64,000 bases of DNA. Source: Aulostomus chinensis (lineage: Eukaryota; Chordata; Actinopteri; Syngnathiformes; Aulostomidae). How positions within the stretch are numbered: the stretch's first letter is position 1; the number at the start of each line of letters is the position of its first letter. The DNA is taken from assembly GCA_037954235.1 (NCBI GenBank), contig JBBMOA010000018.1, positions 9,561,001 through 9,625,000 of the forward strand. Direction: 5' to 3'. Shown here one piece after another: positions 13,901 through 27,223 of the stretch. The notes under the pieces are model-generated. The model made no database searches. It was not told the DNA's origin and saw nothing but the letters and a program-made list of their open reading frames with translations. Both the position numbers and the translations under genes were made by a program.

Positions 13901-16129
13901 AGTGGGAAAGGCCAAGAAGTTGTAGTTGATATTTTATTTTGAAAAAATGCTTTGAGTGGAATAATGACTATTAAAGAAGCATTAAAAATATATATATTTT
14001 AAACAAGAGCAGTTAAACCATATCTTTGTAAATCGGTTTAAAATGTTTTGTAACACTTGTAATGTAATTGTTTTAATTGTGTGAAAATGGAAAATATATC
14101 ACGAAAAAATTGCAATGCAATGTGTAATATAATTGTTAGTTTGCTGTTTTTTATTGTTTGTGCAATTTTTCTAATCAGTACTGAAACAAGTAACGGCCAA
14201 GAAGTTGCACTCAAGACGTAAAGTAGTCCAGGTATCAGTGAAGTAGTGGTAACTGATACCAACTGATACCTTTTAAAACAAAAAATGTAAATATACTTTC
14301 CAAGGACGTATGCTTTGCACATGTGGAGGAGAAATTGTACAGCAGCATCTGTAACGGGTTGCAGGAGTATGAGATGTCTCCGAGAATTACTAATCATTTT
14401 GGATGATACAATTGAGGGTTTGTACACTGACTTTTTGAATATATTTGCTGTTGTTAATCTTCGGTCTCAATTCGCTTCCAACACGTATGTAGCCATCTTA
14501 ATTCAGGATTAACCAAGAAGTTATGCAGGGGGGAAAAAAACTCATGAATATAAGACATCTGACGGCAAGTACCGGATAAATAATTTATAAACTTATAACC
14601 TTTAAAGTATATACTTTATACTCCTATATTTTCATATGTCCTGACAAACATTAACTTGAAATAAACTTGAGGAACTATAACACTCATTCAAGTAGAGTTC
14701 AATACTGTATATGTCAATGTACATGATATGATCATGTACATCATCAATTTTCAGGCCCACTATGCTGCTGGAACCCTAATCCCAGAGCAGCAGTCATTGC
14801 TGTAATAACTGAAAATCTTTGCCAATCCAGTGTTCTGAACCCTGACGTAAACCTCCAGCCCGGGCCCCATTAACAAATCTAGGAATGATAGCTTGATTGT
14901 ACGATAGCTCTTTGAGGCCGGCCAGGATGTAATCAAAAACAGACGGAATAATCAACAAAAATGCTCTCAATTCCGGTAAGGATGTCTCCCAGTAGCTCAT
15001 GAATTACGCTGAAGCAAGCACTGGGACTGTGAATGATGTTGGGCTTCCAGCACCAGCCAAGTCACTATCTCCCAATGCCAAGTGAGAGGATGCCAGGCAC
15101 TTCCTGCTGTAAACAATCTACCCACAGACCGGGGAAGAGGGGAGGAAACCTCTCAATGAGAAACAACAAGAGACATAGAGAAGACCCACTAGCTCCATGA
15201 AAATTTCTCCCATGAACAAATGTGCTCAATTTGTCAGACAACCTATGGATGGCTGTTAGCAGGAACGTGTATACGTGAGGACAAATGGCATCTCTGTGTA
15301 TTTGCTTATGGAGACAAGACAGCTTGGCTGAGTTCACAGTCACACTACATAATAAGAGCTTCCTCTACTTTCTTTATCGCCCGCTCTCCTCCCACACATG
15401 CCCTCTTTTCCTGCTGGCCTAAACTGCTGTCTTTTAGCCATTATTGTTAGCTAACGGAGCCAATATAGACCTGATCATAGCCACAAGTTTGATCCCAAAG
15501 AATCTTACATCATAAAACTGATGTAAACTTCAATTTGAATGTACATTTTCCGTTCTAAACTCCATTAAATACCACTAAACAGGGTCCTGTTCTTGCACTG
15601 TTTTGCTCCTTTTCCGCCGGTGTCTGTTCTAACAATGCTGCAAACACATTCTGTTGGGACACTAAACAAACATACCCCTGTGACCCTTTGAAGGAACCCA
15701 GAACCAAGGAAAGCTTTCAGATCAGCATGGGAGAAGAATAGTAAAAAAAGACTGTATCACCATCTCACACTATATATTCACTTGGGTGTAAATCACTGTC
15801 TTTTACAATCTCTGCGTGTGGGAATGCAGTAAAAATTGAGGGAGGAGAAATGCAGTGCAAAGTATATCTTGTGTATAAACCATTGAGTGAGCAGTCCAAC
15901 ATGTGGAGACACTGAAACATATGTGTTTGCACATAAATTACAGTACCACTTATGCATGCACATGCTCAAACAAGGACAGCGACTTGCAACGAATGCAAGA
16001 TCACATCTGCCAGCATGTTAGCTCACCCTCAAAAATGTATGGATACACAGGATTTGTATGACGGTTTTCTTCAAATGAACAAGTCACGTCAGGAAAATAG
16101 AAGCCGGGACACTGTAATTGCCCTGCTGT

Positions 16130-16546
16130 TCAAGTGATACTTGTACAAAAAAGTGTATTTTGTCTTTCAAGTCCTTACAAATGAGCTAACAAAGACATTT
16201 TTACCTGCTGCATTATTTCTTTGTGACTCCACCACACAAACGGAGCGTTTTTCTGCTTAAATCAAAGCGTTTGTGGATTCCTGAATCTATGGCTGGATAA
16301 GGAGGATGTGGATTATTCTGGACAACGTACTTAAGAGTTTTTAAAAAGATGTTTCTGGGAAGTTTTGCTGTTGTTTTTTTTTAACTGTACTTTTTCAGCT
16401 GTTGTTAGCAGTCAGTTGCCATTAGCATCCCGCTAACATGGCTGGCTCCTCATGCTGGGGGGGGAGGCATCTTTGTGATCTATTTGTGAGTATTTGAAAG
16501 GTAAAATACACTTTTTTTGGGTGAGGTATTTCTTTAAAGACACTTG
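16130..16546. mobile_element. MITE-like element with terminal inverted repeats, copy A
   Basis: The left end (TTCAAGTGATAC, then AAAAAGTGTATTTTGTCTTT at about 16148-16167) is matched in reverse complement at the right end (about 16495-16546, reading AAAAAGTGTATTTTACCTTT on the other strand). The element is about 0.4 kb with no coding capacity, as expected of a non-autonomous DNA transposon. Copy B at 33.06 kb has the same ends. The superfamily is not assigned because no clear target-site duplication is visible. Confidence 0.6.
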
Positions 16547-18194
16547 GCAAAGGATGACAACATGAGCACTCGTGTCCAGTGTGAGCACAGTCAAAAACCT
16601 GGCAGTTTATTCAGAGAAAAATATTTGTATTGCTTAGCTATTTATAGGCTGCTCTCTGTGAGACATGAGGTATAAAAATATTGCACTGATAGTAATGTAA
16701 TCTCCAATTACCTCTTACTCTCCCTTCAAGACCAGTTCTCTGTCTTCACTCCTTTGACATAGAAGGAGGGAGGAGGGGGTGGGGGTTTTAACAAGTTTGG
16801 CTGACTCTAAAAACAAATGACAGCCTACAAAACAAATGTGGCATTATAACTGAGAATTAAAAGGCTTGACATTTACCAAGACTCATTTATATGGCTGACC
16901 ATACTCTGCTCATTGGTAGACCCCATTACGCTGCAGCAGCAAGAGGGCCAGGGCTGGGTTGGGCTGGGGCTGGGGCTGGGCAAACACAGTGGGGTGAACC
17001 GTTAACGGTCTGTGGGAGGTTCGTCCTGTAGATGAATGAGCACCTGGATTAATGGGGTCAGTGAGCACCAAGCTGCTGAGGAAGGAGAATCCCAGCCAAT
17101 ACAGCCATTTTACGTTTTACTTTTACTGCCTGTCTCACGGACCATTTTCCTCTCCTAGTTTTAGAGGGGGCAGTAGAAGGGTCCCAAAGCGACACAGGAG
17201 AGCAAAGAAAGGACATTTTTGGACCAAGGTATTGAATATAGGACATGAGTGGTGGGGGTGCTGGTTATACAAATAGGATTTTATGAACCCTCAGACATTT
17301 CAAGGACACAACTACGCAGGAATGGGTTTATTCTGAAATGTAATAACTTCTAACACGTAATGATGTAAAATGGTCACTAAATGAGCTCATCTAAATTGGG
17401 GAATGCACATTTGTCATGACACGATGAGATACGCCGTCTTCATTTATGGATTTTCCTGGGGTAGCTTACTATTTCAAACGTTTACACCTTGCAGCCCTTT
17501 GAGAGTAAGTTCCGCTCAATGTGCCACTCAGCAACCTTGTCTCCTCTCTTAAAAGTGCTTTACAATGCGAGCTTAACAGAGAGCTTGCTGGCCCTTTAAA
17601 TGGAGCCCCGAGCGCTTGGCAGGCTAATAGATGCCGTCTAAAGGCGCTAATGGATGGCAACCTAAAAAATGGTCTTATCTGAAAAGGTCCAGGACAGTTA
17701 TAAATGAAATAATCGCACTGGGCACATTAATCCGTGTTCATGGCCTCGGGGGAGACCTCAGCTTTGTGTGAGTGCATGTATACAGTATGTGTTACCTGTG
17801 TGCACAAGTGACCATTGCCTTCTATGGATTTTTTTTTTTTCTGTCGCCCTCTTTCAATCATTTTCTTTGACAGCAAAATGAAAAGGTTATTATTCTTTCT
17901 GATTTGCTTTTAGGACCTCCAGCATGGTGTGTGGCACAAGGAAAGACAGGTGTGAAACAGTGCCAAAAAAGAAAGGTTCAAGGGTAAAAGGACTAAAAGG
18001 AAACAGAGAGTGTGGAGAAAAAAAAGAGAAATTAAAAGACATTTAAGCCGTATTACGTAATTTGGCTTTGCCACTCGACCACCGCGGTCAAAATAATGCA
18101 AGGTTATTGCTCACATGGAGTGCCAGGTAACCTAGCTTTGCAAGGATATGTGGATGAGTGTCCTCAATAGTTTACTATCTTCATCAACAGAGAT

Positions 18195-18225
18195 GGATTC
18201 ATCATCATCATCGTCATCATCATCA
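18195..18225. repeat. short (ATC)n microsatellite
   Basis: Tandem ATC trinucleotides with one interruption. It produces poly-Ser and poly-Asp runs in meaningless open frames on the two strands. Confidence 0.8.
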
Positions 18226-21200
18226 GGCTGTTTCATTTTATTTCTGATGGGCAAAGGATGCAGTAATAGGCCAGACATCTCAACCTCAGTAATCATTGGT
18301 GTAGCAAAATACAAATTCACCCACATCCGTACTTAGGATTCATGCTTAAGATGAATAACATATCATTTTATTTTGTAGTAATTTAGATCTATTTGTTTAC
18401 TGTGTAACTCATAATTAGCAACAATTTCAGCTTTTGCCTGAAGCTTTTACACATTTATGCAGGTTATAATCATGGTGAATATATTCCTGGATTATATGGG
18501 GGGGGGGAATAAACTAAAAACAATACTTAGTAAAATGTTATGAGGTGTCATCCTCTCAGACTGGGTTGATTGTTAAAGTTGCTCAGGTGACTTTGTGTTA
18601 ATGAGTGAGTGAGTTTAGATGCATGAGCACATACGTGGGCTGACTGAAGCTCCTTCAGACCGTCAAGATTCTGGCCCATTCACAAATCTATAAACTGCAT
18701 TGCATCTTAAATTAATTCATATTTTGGTTTGTGACCAAGTATCCAAACAACTCCCTGTCTTAAAGAAGAAAGAGTGAGAAAAATAATCAGTGGTAAAAAA
18801 TGGTTCCGGTGGTATTTCCCAATAAACTTCAACCAGCAATTTAGAATTTATAGTCAATACTGCCATCTACTGGCCATGATGCAATTCTCTCCAACATAAA
18901 ATCACCACTGTGTGAACACATGCATGCATGTAAAACCTGCTTTATCATTTGCACAAGCAATTTATGGTTCCATGACTCCAATTTAAGAGCTGACCCGTAA
19001 AAGCTAATCTTTGTGTCATATTGTTCAGCTCAAAATGTGATGATAAATAAATAAAGAAATCTGCACTCCACTGATTTGAGGACCTGGTGAGTCAGAGAGA
19101 TGAAACGGTCAGCAGATTTTTGAGATCTTCTCACTTTTGGATGCTGTCCTGAACCTCCAAAGCACTGAATACAACACTTTCTTTCCCTCACATCATTAGT
19201 GCTTTTTTTTTTTTTTTAACCCTGTCCTTCCCTTACAGGTAAATACATTTAAAGCGTGATGCAGATTACCTGAAGGAAATTTTTATTTCCCAAGTCCAAG
19301 CCATGACGACACTCTCACGATTATTTTTACAGGACATTACTGAACTCCTTCAATGTCAGATTCAATCTGGGATGTACAGAAACCTCTCTAAAGAATTTGC
19401 GCTGTTGTATCTGGTTAATCAATTTTCAATTAGCAAACAATGAAATTAGCAGGGATTGCCAGTGATAACTAGTTGTAGCGCTTCAGTGAATGCCACCGTA
19501 GCAGATGTGCGTCCAAGTTTATGACTACAATTATCTTTATCTAATCTATTACAGTAACACCACTGCTGAGTGCAGAAACAGGATGATGCTGCCACCCAGT
19601 GAGCACATGGAAGAAACAGATAGTTTGGACTGTGAAGAGTTACAGTGCGACTTCTTGAAGAATTGCCTTAATTGAAGCGGTGGCTTTTGATTAAAACCAT
19701 ACAAATTCCTGCTATTTTAGTAATTTATGCGCGATACAATCAAAATGAAAGAGCAGATAAGACTGACTGTACAGGAGATGATCTCATGTTTGCATATTTA
19801 AGAGTTTCAACAGTGATTCGTAACTCAATTCAAGATGGTTTCTAGACTGGAACAAAGACAGATTCTAAACTGAATAATGATCATAATAATGTTAATAAAA
19901 ATAATAATCTACTGTTGGGGCAAAGGTAGACCTAAATTATACTGCACTACCGGTAGTAGTGTATTCTTGCTTGTAGTCAGAAAAACTAACGCTGCTGATC
20001 ACATGACCCCCATGGAGGACCAACCAATAAATAGTCGAAACTGCACCCCACCCCACCCCCCAAAATAAAAAAGGTGTCATTCAGGAGGGCAGCAACAAAC
20101 AGCGTTTTAATTTAATTTGGAGAACTGCGCTTTTCAGAAGTGCAATGCTTGGGAAGCACTGAAGGACCAGTTGTCTATGGCTGACAGGTATTTTCCTTCC
20201 CCTTTCATTACAGCTTCTGTCTAAGTGCATCTACTGTAACTGATTTGTTTTCAACCAAAACATCGACCCACTTCCAACGTGTTCCGGCTTTCCTAGTTAG
20301 CCAGGAATAGCTCCACATGAAGCCGTTTGATTGATATCCGGATTAGATAAGAACCACTGAAACCTCACCCAGTGTGACAATGAGAATCTCTAACCCGATG
20401 AAAAGGAACACTGTCATTCAGCAACATAAAACCTCTCATTACATTTATCTTTGGACTACAACTAACCTTCATTCTTAGACTGACAGAATTAAGCATCAAC
20501 TTCCCCCCAGGTCGCTTTACATCATCTTCCTAATTGCACTTGAATTGTTAAAGCTAATAGATGAGAGCACTTGCCACCGACAAATATCAAGCAGTAAATG
20601 ACAGCTTAAGGATTTTGGGTTGTACGATAGTTTAAATCGCAATTTAGGTTGGTATACATTATAAAGATCTCCTTGGCATTAACCTCAGCACCCTGAGGAC
20701 CCACTGTGAAAGAGGTTGGTAATGCTCTTACAAAGGTTGACTTTTGTGCACTGTGACAAAGGTCATTGGGCACAGAGTCACATCCTCTATTGTCACTTGA
20801 CTGACAGAAGAACAAAGCCTGAATCTGGAAGGACTGGAAAAATAAAGTTTAAGAATCAAGGTTAAAGTTGAGGGAAGGGAAATAGGCAATGCATGTCAAT
20901 TCAAATGCGGACTATTCAAATTCCTCTTAGGTAAACTCACAGACACATTTAAATATCTGGGAAGACTTGGCACCAGCATAATGTTGTACTGAAACTGCAT
21001 GCGGCAAATTTTCATAAAGAATCTTTTGTATTGCTTTGGGTGTACATGTGTATATATAATATGAAAGAAGCTCTTTGTAAATGCAATTTTAATCTATACA
21101 TCACTTCTTTAATACAATTTCTTAGTTCATGAAAAGAAAATATTATTCTATCCGAGTTGTGCTTATATTTACACAAATATAAAAAACAAAACCAGTCAGA

Positions 21201-21239
21201 GAAGGTGATCGTAGCCCAGAGGGAGAAGCCGCGCGGAGC

Positions 21240-21837
21240 AACAGAAAGCACCTCTACTCTCTGGACATTTGCCAATTAGGCTGTGGCTCGCCAGCAGATC
21301 TAAGCAAGGATAATCTGGGGGTTGGATGGCGTGGCTGGACCTAAATATGTGAGTAAGAACCAACAGGGAGTGAGGTTGACAAATGAGTGTGTCAGTGAGA
21401 GTTACAGGAGAGGCAGACATAGATGGAGATGAAAAGGGAGAGATGATAATAAATGCGAGATATGGAAGCGGTAGAGAAAAGATGCTGTGCTCAGTGTGTA
21501 CCGGCAAAGAAGACGGAGGAGGTGGAGATTCGCGGTTGGTGCACTTGTATGTGACGTCAGCGGCTTGTTGGATTGAGGTGCTTTGTCCTGCTGATTTTAA
21601 TCCTAACTCATTAAGGAACTGAGAGCAAGTGCCGGCACAAGCCCTCTGGGGAGAGAGAGAAAGTGACAGGAGAGGGAAGGAGCACTAAACAATCCATCAA
21701 GGGAGATAAGTGGAGCTAATTTACGATTTGAGAGAAGGAAGAAGAAGAGAAATCAAGCCTTTTGTTTCCACTTTTTTAGTCTCTTGCCTGCTTTCCCTTG
21801 ATACCCTGTTTGTCTTTCTTTACTTGCCTGGTCAAGC
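21240..21837 (+). promoter_or_regulatory. fscn2 upstream region with CRE and TAATCC core
   Basis: Within 300 bp of the fscn2 start codon are a palindromic cAMP-response element, TGACGTCA, at 21552-21559, and a TAATCC homeobox core at 21598-21603, the type bound by OTX/CRX factors that drive photoreceptor genes. A GGATAATCTGG sequence near 21308-21318 is similar. No TATA box is obvious and the transcription start is not defined. The sites are seen; their use is inferred from the retinal expression known for this gene family. Confidence 0.4.
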
Positions 21838-24088
21838 ATGCCTACAAACGGAATCAACAGAGCCCTGAAGCTTCAGTTTGGCCTCATCAACTATGAAAAC
21901 CGCTATCTAACAGCTGAGGCCTTTGGCTTCAAGGTGAACGCCTCAGGCATCAGTATGAAGAAGAAACAGATCTGGACCTTGGAGCAGGATGAGCAGGATG
22001 GCCAGGTGGTGTTCCTCCGCAGCCACCTGGGGCGCTATCTTGCCTCTGACAAAGATGGGAAGATCATATGTGGGGCAGAGAAGCCTGACCCAGAGTGCCG
22101 GTTCCTTATTGTGCCCCAGTCTGATGGTCGCTGGGCACTGCAATCAGAGCCATATCTGCGCTACTTTGGGGGCTCGGCTGACTACCTGTCCTGCTTTGCC
22201 CAGGTCATCGGGGAACAAGAGCTGTGGGCCGTCCACTTGGCCTTGCACCCTCAGGCCAGTCTGCTGAGTGTGGCACGGAAGCGCTATGCCCATCTGTCTG
22301 CTTCAGATGGAGAGATCTCAGTGGACAGCAACATTCCCTGGGGTGTCGACTCTCTGGTCACCTTGGTATACATGGATGGCAAGTACAACCTGAAGACTTG
22401 TGACAGCCGTTTCCTCAGCAATGATGGGAAACTGGTGAAGGAGAATACCAATACAACAAGCTTCACGTTAGAGCTGAAATCTGGCAAGCTAGCCTTTAAG
22501 GACTGTGATGGCAAATATCTGACCCCCGTGGGTCCCACAGGAACGCTGCGATCTGGCCGATGCTCCAAAGCTGGAAAAGATGAGCTGTTCGACCTTGAGG
22601 AAAGTCATCCACAAGTAGTGTTTCAAGCTGCCAATAAAAGATTTGTCTCAGTCAAGCAAGGTAATGGGTGTGGGATGCTGACTTGGGGAAAAATGTTGTT
22701 TTTTTTCCCCGTATAATTACATCTCTTTCTCATCTGATGCTATGTTGAACATATCATGATGTACGCAGACTGCTTCTGGAACAGCTGCTACGTATGTGCC
22801 CAAAAGACTCGCTTCAAAATACCGGTTCCTCTTATTATTTCTGCCAAGGCAGTAACATTTAAGCTCCAGTGGAAATGGCTATTAGTGAGTGTCTAACTGT
22901 TGTATGGTGATGTATTTCAGAGTGAAACAGGATAGACAGGTGGTATATAAAGTTGGAAGGAATTTGATAGGAACTCTGAAAAGTGGGTGTGGCCAGAACA
23001 TGCCATAAGGTCAGGTGAAACCCTGGGTGGTATACACTGATGTGCTAACAGCATCCATCATGGAAAGAAAGACGAAGCCCATCTTGTGCTTCATGAGGTG
23101 ACAAACATGCTGATGTACAAGTTAATGTCTAAGCTAGAGGGGAAAAAAACAGTTGATTTTGGTTTAAAAACACAAAGAATTTTATTTTTGTACTTTTTTT
23201 TGGCATAGATTGATGAATAGGCGTACAAAGTTACCAAACATCTTAACTAAAGGTCTCAAAATGGATCTGTCACTCCAGCTCAACTGTAATGTTTTCCTTT
23301 TCTCCATCGGTCAGCAGAATTAAACAAAAACGATTTTCATGAAAGTTGCTGCAGCCCGGGCCAACCTATCGTCAACTCCCTGGACCCCATATAACATAAA
23401 CGCAGCGCTGTGCTGAGTCCAAAAAACTTAAGGCACAATCCCAAAATAAAGTCTCACCATCTTCTTTCGCCTATGACTCAAACAAACCTGCACTGTAGAT
23501 GTAGCCAGTAAAAAGAATGCCCGCCCCACAAATTGTCCACATAGGTATTCAGTGTAGCCAGACCGTGACAAACGTATGAATCATTTCATTCACTCAAAAA
23601 AGAGCTACATGGATGCACTGACTGCAGCTCTCGATCCAGAAGAGAATATTACAGCAAATTAATAAAACAAACTAAATGAATCACTTGAAAGCAGAAAGAC
23701 GAATTTGAAGAAAAAGAGTGTGAAGTTGGGCGTGTAGGACTAAAAGGTCATGAAAATTTGAAGAATCACAGAGCAACTCTGAGATGACGCTGCTCACACT
23801 TAAAGGAATGAAGCAATTACAGAACATCACAGTTAATGAATCTCTTCTAACCAAATTAGATGATTTGCCAATTTGCACAAAATTACATTTTTCCCTCGTA
23901 CGATCCTGCAGCTGCTGTCAGTGCACGTGCAATTCCCTGAAATACAGTAGTGCAACCCACGTGAGACTGGGTAATACCTTTGTTAAATACTTAAGAGAGA
24001 AAAAGGGACACTAGAGTCCATAAACTTTCCTAACAATTAAAAAAATGGGCTAATGTCTCATCTCTCTAATAATATTTGTCATTTTTTG

Positions 24089-24125
<37 letters not shown>

Positions 24126-27100
24126 ACAAAATAATTCTAAGTTTGTGGATGCAACAGTCATCTTTCCAGTTAAGCTGATTTCAGATCAGTCCCCCCAGAT
24201 TTAGCTCTACACTCCTTTTCTGTCCATTCAGCATTCCGCTTCTTTGCATTTCTCAGTGTAATCTGCACGTGAGTTTTAGGGGGCTGAAAGAAACATGAAC
24301 CAGGACGGTTCTGTCAAACAAAAATCTGCGTATGGGGAAAGCCAGTGAGAGAAACCTCTCGACTCCATGCTGGCTTTTTGACATACTGGGGAGGTAATTG
24401 TGGTAATGGGCTTTGTCATTTCCACTATGTGTCCTTTGAAGATTAGGCAGCGTGCAAATGACTCTAGGACAGATCTGTTTCCCCTGAGCGTCCATTACTA
24501 CGAGTGGACTCGCAGGTATTCACTCTTTAACGTCACCCAGGAAGCGAGGATCTCTAAAATATTTCTCTCTGTATCGAGAAGAGGCAAGAAGGCCTGTTGA
24601 CGTTAGCTAAGAAGTCTCATGTTTGTCGTATGTATTTTTTTGTGCAAAAAATGGGGAGAGAGAAAATTGTGACATGCAGTATTTCAAAGTTTTACTCAGA
24701 AACATCTAGTTGGGAATTTACACGCGCAAAACTGTCGTCTTTGTTGTGAACACTCGTGAATTAAATTCAGGATTAAAACAGGTCACTATCAGGATCATGT
24801 TTCTACAACCTGGAACTCCATCCTCCTTCATAATAACATCCCCTCTGTAGTGTTTGGCCTTGTGGCAGTTCCCTGGTTTTTAAGGAAGGAGGCACTGAAA
24901 GCTGCTTAGTGGGCCCTGCAGTGCAGATTTGCATTTCACCACTCAGGGAATTACAGCAAGCGAATGAAGAGGAAGGGTGGAGGGGTGACGGAGGGGGATT
25001 AGGATTGTAACAGGCTTAAGAGAAAGGTTGAAGGATATTTCCGTGGCATCTAATTTGAACTACAGCAGACACAGTTGAGTTATACATGTCTGAGTGTACT
25101 CTCCACCACCTGACACACCCCACCAGACAGAGTTAATACAAGTGGATTAAGAATGCAACACTCAGTTGGCTGGAAATGAGACACTCAGCGGGCACTAACT
25201 CATGATCAAAAATGATGAGTTTAGATTTAACTTCCCAGATTTTTTTGGACCCTTTTGTAGCCTATAAGGAGCTCGTGTGAGGTTAGCTTGAAGGAAATGG
25301 TTGTCAAAGGGAGTCATTAGAACATCCGAGGCTTAAAGATGAAAACAAAGCAGGTTTACTTGTTTGAGGAGCTCAAATCTATCAACGGTGGAGTTGAGAA
25401 TAGTTTGTAGCTACAGTTAGATTGGATAGAACTGAAATAAACAGTAAAGCATTCACGTCACCCCCTCCATTGTGACAGAAAAGCCTGATCAAACAACGAA
25501 GAAAGTTGGGCAACAAAATGCTACAGAACCGTACATTTGTGTGTGGCGCCCTGCAGAGCCTTTTGGTGCTCACGGCCATTAGAGTAACACTGCTGTCGCT
25601 ACACCCCAGGATGGTACATCAAAACTAGGGAACGCTCAGAACGAACGCACCTCCGCAAAGTCGGCACTCTCACACTTGAACAAATCCTTACACCCCTGCG
25701 CACGTCACAGTGTGTGCCTGTTCTGTACTGCAAAATTTGGATTTTGAATGGAAGAGCAGACACAAGCCTATCATCTGAGCAAATTTGGGATGGAGCATGT
25801 CGGCGAATGAAATCAAAGCGTAAAAACACATAATATCCTGTTACCGCCAGGTAGTGCATTGATTAATCTACCCCAAAACATCTGCACTCCTCAACCAGGT
25901 TTACTTGAAATAAGCCTCAAAGAAAAACTGCAACCTTAAATAATCAGGATGACCTGACAGAGTGGTGTCATCATAAGGTGTTCTGTGGAATTCATAGATA
26001 CCATGTTTTGTCCCCCTTTTTTTGCCAGGGGTGAGTATTTCAGCCAATCAAGATGTGGAGACAGACATGGAGACCTTCCAGATGGAGATCGATAAGGAGA
26101 GCAAAAAGTCCATGTTTCGGACCAACGGGGGCTCCTACTGGACTCTAGTGAGTCACGGAGAGATCCAGTCCACTGCAACAGAAGTGTAAGTAGCTCTGAT
26201 AGTCTAATGGAAAAGTTCTGTCGTATGTTTCCATGGAGTTCTAACCTGGACCTCTCCATGTGATTCCAAGAGAGGTCAATACAATGTTTGACATCGAATG
26301 GCGAGGACAGAGGGTGGCACTTAAAGCAAGTAATGGGAAGTATGTTTGCACAAAGAAGAACGGGCAGCTCTCAGCAGTAAGCGATGCTGTAGGTAAGTGC
26401 TTGTAGGAAAACTCCTTCAAGGTCAGTGTGGTGCTTTACAAAATCGCTTTAGCTTTGACAAATACATGCTGCATGTTTGCAGGCGAGGATGAATTATTCC
26501 TGATGAAACTCATCAACCGCCCGATTCTGATCCTGCGTGGAGAGAACGGCTTTGTGTGTCACCACAAGAACTCCAACACTCTGGACGCCAATCGATCCGT
26601 CTATGACATTTTCTCATTGCTCTTCAATGACGGCGCCTACAATATTAAAAGTCAGTGTTCTCCCTCAGCATTAGCTGGTTTATCAAATGTCAAATGAAAG
26701 TTTTTTTTGTTTTTTTTTTCTTATTAAATCCTTATTTAGTCTGGGAAAAATATTGTGGTCTAGCTTTTGAAAAAAATCCTCAATTTCTTTGTTGTGTCTC
26801 TTCATTTTTAGGGCAGCAGATTTTAATTTTGTTTCAATCATCTGATTATTGTGTTTTGCCTGCTGCTACTCTTGAAAGGGTAGCCTTCAAACATTTTAAG
26901 CATAGTTTTTTTCAATGGAATTAACACTAATTCCCAGCAAAACAGACTTCTGCATAATAGGAAACACATCTGCATCCTGTTTTTGACATATTTAACCCAC
27001 TGGCATCATCCCTACAGGTGTGAACGGCAAGTTCTGGTACGTTTCGAGCAGTGGCCTTGTGTGCTCAGATGGAGACAAGCCAGAAGATTTTTTCCTGGAG

Positions 27101-27223
27101 TTCCTGGAACACGGGCGCGTTGCTATCAAGGGTTCCAATGGCAAATACCTCCGTGGTGACCAGGGAGGCACGCTGATGGGCCAGGGTTCAAGCGTTGATG
27201 CCTCCTCTCTTTGGGAGTACTGA
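21838..27223 (+). CDS. fscn2: fascin-2 (retinal fascin), actin-bundling protein; five exons, complete
   Basis: Cross-links actin filaments into tight parallel bundles; the family member FSCN2 works in photoreceptors and hair-cell stereocilia. Exons by splice site and phase: 21838-22660, 26029-26185, 26271-26392, 26483-26650, 27018-27223. The sum is 1476 nt, 491 aa plus stop, against about 492 in human FSCN2. Four beta-trefoil domains of about 120 residues are expected and the protein is full length. The first reads QFGLINYENRYLTAEAFGFK; Ser39 in the basic SMKKK context, the PKC site of fascins, is kept. The C-terminal SLWEY is the family ending. The start MPTNG and the GFVCHH segment in domain 4 match FSCN2 rather than FSCN1. 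The ATG has A at -3. The large first exon encoding over half the protein is typical of fascin genes. Teleosts often keep two copies (fscn2a, fscn2b); which this is cannot be decided here. Confidence 0.95.
22661..26028 (+). other. fscn2 intron 1
   Basis: A 3.4-kb intron bounded by AAG|GTAATG and TTTGCCAG|GGG. It is by far the longest in the gene (the others are 85, 90 and 367 bp). Apart from a (TA)n tract at 24092-24122 it shows no repeat or exon I recognise. Confidence 0.85.
24092..24122. repeat. (TA)n microsatellite
   Basis: About 15 perfect AT dinucleotides within fscn2 intron 1. Confidence 0.95.

Larger units (their letters stand above)
5651..21239. other. gene-free interval between bahcc1 and fscn2
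   Basis: No open frame here resembles a known protein and I could not build a multi-exon gene on either strand. It holds a T tract (about 6267-6288), a C tract (about 7301-7320), a (TG)n array at 7899, a MITE-like element near 16.1-16.5 kb and a short (ATC)n run near 18.2 kb. Much of the remainder (for example 9.57-9.86 kb and 17.5-17.75 kb) is complex, non-repetitive sequence that could be regulatory, but I have no direct evidence. ACTG1, which sits here in human, was not found. Confidence 0.6.
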
